Part shown: piece after piece, positions 60,540-64,000 of the stretch | Position numbering within the stretch: the stretch's first letter is position 1 | How the letters are laid out: the number at the start of each line of letters is the position of its first letter | Assembly: GCA_030704615.1 (NCBI GenBank) | Contig: CM060732.1 | Coordinates: 75,745,053 to 75,809,052, forward strand | Origin: Takakia lepidozioides | Taxonomy: Eukaryota; Streptophyta; Takakiopsida; Takakiales; Takakiaceae | Direction of reading: 5' to 3' | Length of the DNA stretch: 64,000 bases | The notes under the pieces: model-generated | The model's input: the letters and a program-made list of their open reading frames with translations, nothing else | What the model was told of the DNA's origin: nothing | The model's database searches: none | Program-made: the position numbers and the translations under genes

Positions 60540-60960
60540 TCTTCCATGCTCAATATGGTTCAAAAGCATGTTATTTGAATCAATATGGAGGCATATGAAC
60601 TGAGGGATTTGAACTACTTCACCGTAACAAAAGAGTTTCTCAACATGAAACTCTTGTCTGACGGTGTTTGTGCTAAAAAACCTACATGCACTTGAACCAA
60701 TATGGATGGGTATTAATTGAGGGATTTGAACAAAACTTACATGCTTTTGAACAAATATGGAGGGATATGAATTGAGGAATTTGAACTGCTTCGCCATAAG
60801 AAAAGAGTTTCTCAACACAAAGCTTTTGTCTGACAGTGTTTGTATTCAAAAACTTGCACTAACATTGTCAAACAAGATCTTCGTGTTGAGAAACTCTTTT
60901 GCTACGGCGAAGCAGTTCAAATCCCTCAGTTCATATCCTTCCATATTGGTTCAAAAGGGG
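60540..60960. repeat. Repeat family with a long inverted-repeat hairpin
   Basis: Several copies of a unit of about 95-150 bp with words gaaactcttttgctacggcg, agcagttcaaatccctcag and ccatattggttcaaaag. Copies at 60540-60700 and 60745-60840 are in minus orientation; one at 60861-60957 is in plus orientation. The last two form arms of about 96 bp, roughly 85% identical, around a loop of about 20 bp. Confidence 0.8.
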
Positions 60961-61222
60961 GAATGCTAGAACGTGAGTCTATGAGCATGGGCAGGCTCAC
61001 GTTTCAGCACGCGATTTCTCGGGCCCATAACAGCAGATTGGCCTATTACCGCGGACAAACGTCAATTTCGCGAACATGTGCATATTTTGACAGGGAGACC
61101 CTGGATTTTTCCAGTAACAGTGCATTGAAATATGACCTAAACATAGCACTCCAGCAGGTAGTGGTATCCAAGGTCGTCAACGATTGTAGTTCCTCGTACC
61201 TACAAATACTATAACCTGTTGG

Positions 61223-61660
61223 CCTAGGTTTTTTTTTTTGTTTTTTGGTTGTCTTATATATGTCCATTTGCCTCGATCGTTCACGATTGTGGATGGCCTC
61301 GTGCACCTAAAAAAAAACTTAGGTCAAATCCACGATCATTAATGATCGAGGCAAATGGACATATGTAATGCCAAAATTAATTTCCCTTATAAACGTCCAT
61401 TTGTCTCGATCGTTAACGATCTCATACAGCTAAGCCCCCTCCACCACCCAAAAAAACAAAACAAAATATTTTTATTTATTTATTTTTAACCTTATATACG
61501 TCCATTTGTCTTGATCTTGAACAATTGTGGATTTGGCCTCATGCAACCAAGGGTTTTTTTTTTTTTTTTTTTTTGGTTGGCCTTATATACATCCATTTGC
61601 CTCCATCGTGAACGATCATGAATTTGGCCTCACGCAACTCAGGCCAAAAAAAAAAAAACC
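61223..61660. repeat. Imperfect tandem repeats with palindromic gatcgttaacgatc core
   Basis: The unit gtccatttgcctcgatcgt occurs in plus orientation at about 61262, 61395, 61500 and 61591, joined to ggcctcatgcaacc and poly(T) runs. An inverted copy at 61327-61366 faces the first (61257-61294) and makes a hairpin with arms of about 38 bp. The centre of one unit, gatcgttaacgatc, is a perfect palindrome. Confidence 0.8.
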
Positions 61661-61949
61661 CCTTAGCCAACTGTAGGTGTAGGTGTTGAGAACCATGATC
61701 ATTGATCATGGTAGCACTACATTCTGTTCATATGTGTGTGTACTGATAGTGGAAAAAATAAGAGTTTCCTTGTCTACAACCTTTATGTCAGTTAGACAAA
61801 TATCTGATTTTCCGCGATATTAGGTCTTTTTTCGCCTGACCTGGGGTATAGGCCCTCTTTCTTTGAACTACCACCGTGCTCACAGGGCTAGGCTCACGCC
61901 CTAGCTGCGGTGGTTCAAAAGCATGCAGATTTTTGAACAAAAACACTAT

Positions 61950-62110
61950 CAGAAAAGAGTTTCGTGTTGAGAAGTTATTTTGTTACGGCGAAGCAGTTCA
62001 AAAGCATACAGGTTTTTAAACACAAAAATTGTCAAACTAGAGTTTCGTGTTGAGAAACTCTTTGTTACGGCGAAGCTTTTCAAATCCTCAGTTTATATCC
62101 CTCTATATTG
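61950..62110 (+). repeat. Further copies of the 60540 repeat family
   Basis: Two adjacent plus-strand copies of the unit, marked by agagtttcgtgttgagaa (61958 and 62039) and gttacggcgaagc (61982 and 62064), ending in ccctctatattggttcagaag. They show the family is dispersed, at least locally. Confidence 0.8.
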
Positions 62111-62169
62111 GTTCAGAAGTATGTATGTTTTTTATCAGCATCTTTCTGATATATCCAATGAACGCTCTT

Positions 62170-64000
62170 GACGGGAAAGATGACAATAGAAACTTGCACC
62201 TTCGGGAGACTAGTCTTTGTGAGTAAGTTTTAGCAATCAAATGAGTTTATTCCTTGCTCAAGTTGGTTTATTCGTTTGATTATGGTTTTGCCGGGAGATT
62301 CATGCTCAGTGAGTTTTGTTCGCAGGTTGGGACCGCTTTCCGGAGAGCTTAGCCTCGACATTTTGTGGTTGGAATCTAATAGATTTGTACGGAATTACCA
62401 TGCCATGCCTTAGTTGTCTTTTTAGAGGCTATCGGAAATTATCTCCATAATAAACACAGCTATGGTGAGAGTGACAGTGGGAGTGATGGTCTGTTTGCGA
62501 TTAACCCTCCCCAAAAACTTTCAATATCCATTATTCACAGACACAATAGGTTAAGGTAGACGTACATGAAATGGAGAGTGACCTTAAAGGGACACCTATG
62601 TTTTTGCATGTCTTGACCTTAAAGTGACACTTTTACCTTAAAGTGATATTAAGCAAGTGAGGCCACATTGAGCGGAATATGTAACAGATTTCGGTTCAAA
62701 GAGGGTTACAAATATGTCAATCATTGGGATTTATGGGACAGCGGGCCAGGAGTTTCGCTCAAGACGACATGTGGTTAATACGATATCAAGTACCATTTTT
62801 ATTTATTAAACATATTTATTACGGTGATTGGTCAATTGATGGTCTTCAGCCTAGGCCTTATGCGACGTTTGCTGGATTATTTTGGAAAAACGCTCCCTCA
62901 TGCGAGGCCGCCAAGGTCAGAGTAGCAGTGCCTGACTTATAACTCTGCTAGGCCATCTTGGCCATTCTTTGATGTCCATTTAAGGTCTAACAATATTTCA
63001 TAGAAGACTATGTTCCTTGTGTCACAAATAGGTGTCTACAAGTCCCAGACTTTAAAAAATCACATCAATTTCATATTATCACTATAATTCAACGGGAAAC
63101 TTGGGTCATACTTCTTTTCGATTTGCTAATCCATGAAAATTGTTTCTATGTTGTGCTGCTCATTCTATCCATGCAAAGTAGGTAAAACTGTCCATTTTAG
63201 GTTTGTCTACCTTATCATGAATGTAGTCATATAGAGTTGCAGTACTATACTGGTCTTATGAAATGCACGTTTCTTATGAAATGCAGACAACTAATTGTAA
63301 GTTCAGTTATTTGCAACCAATCTCATCATAGATAAGTGAACTTAGTTCATAATCAATGTTAAATTATATTTTTTTATTGGGATTAGGCGAAGTCAAGATA
63401 TGTGTATTGCATTTTTTAATGTGATTAGTATGAGGCAACAAGTGTGTATTATAGATAAGCGAAGATTTCACATAGAAAGACGTTGTAGACAATATTTACA
63501 AAAACATAATTTGAACTATCAACTCCCCTGTTACATACGCTAAGGCTTTGCAGCCTTATCTGTTTGTGATTGTACTCATGTGAGTACATTTTTATACAAT
63601 TTGATATTAGTATTCTTATTTTTGTCGCGTGAATACAGTCTCCTAATTAGCTATGTGATTTTCTCTAGGCATCTCAAGAACATTCTTCATATTTTTTCAC
63701 GTGCGTGAGCATCCTGACTGCACGTTGCCCAACCTCTCTTCAGGGATAAGAGTTTCACACTGCAAATGTATCTCTCAATATGTAATTATAGTTGTTAGGG
63801 GCCAGAGTTTCGCTCTGTGAAAATGTACATGCATGAGTGATTCATCCTTTCAATTGCAGTGTGATTTCTTCTCAGGTTGGTTAGTAGAGAGTTTCGCCGT
63901 GCGAAATTATCCATGGGCGAGGACCTTAAATTTGAGGTGCATCATCATCCACTCTTGTGCCTATTATGGCAAAAGGCTGGTATCGTGTGAGCACAACGTG
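62170..64000. other. AT-rich terminal region, nothing recognised
   Basis: No frame above 72 codons and no protein signature. Between about 63750 and 63930 three short variants of agagtttcgc/agagtttcac followed by tg and gaaa recur, perhaps decayed copies of one small repeat. The boundary of any next gene is not visible. Confidence 0.45.

Overview
The window is nuclear DNA of a land plant. The genes are split by GT-AG introns and include plant-only proteins: a chloroplast Rieske protein with a transit peptide, a SAUR, a PLS-class PPR protein and a starch synthase of the SS4/SS5 type. The long intronless PPR gene with near-identical triplets and the decayed DYW sequence suggest a seed-free lineage (bryophyte, lycophyte or fern), but I cannot name the species. 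Exons were assembled by hand from splice signals and family similarity; every multi-exon model keeps frame across all junctions.

Layout. 1-190: fragment of a nucleostemin-like GTPase (-). 696-6050: 20S proteasome subunit alpha-5 (+, 9 exons). 8480-9260: PPR pseudogene. 9973-10893: MRG chromatin reader (-), facing 11186-12181: HISN3 histidine-biosynthesis isomerase (+); both are intronless. 12600-13509: decayed LINE. 15282-17030: petC Rieske protein (-, 5 exons). 18276-18632: second LINE relic. 19134-21964: UBP22-type deubiquitinase (-, 3 exons). 23341-33729: SS5-like starch synthase with degenerate catalytic motifs (-, 19 exons). 34533-42934: WDR48/LRS1-type WD40 protein (+, 18 exons). 44552-45043: SAUR (-) behind a 32-bp minisatellite. 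46026-48940: PPR gene cut by a stop before its E+/DYW remains (+). 50370-53179: YqgF/RuvX-like nuclease (+, 6 exons). 53797-54295: MITE-like DNA element. 54584-57637: PRP6/STA1 splicing factor, one exon (+). 57638-64000: no convincing gene, but several inverted and tandem repeats.

Mobile DNA is the most unusual part. A complete 428-bp TRIM retrotransposon (25651-26078, flanked by accca) has a tRNA-iMet primer site, a purine tract and, inside each LTR, a full 72-nt tRNA-like cloverleaf with Pol III box motifs. Seven 5'-truncated copies of one LINE family, some only 44-100 bp, sit in introns with 12-19 bp target duplications. In six of the seven, the duplication begins TCT in the element's orientation.

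The genes are mostly housekeeping and unrelated: protein turnover (PAE1, UBP22, WDR48), chromatin (MRG, UBP22), plastid function (petC, HISN3, SS5-like), RNA processing (PPR, STA1), nucleic-acid repair (YqgF) and auxin response (SAUR). Divergent pairs (MRG/HISN3, SS5/WDR48) probably share promoter regions.
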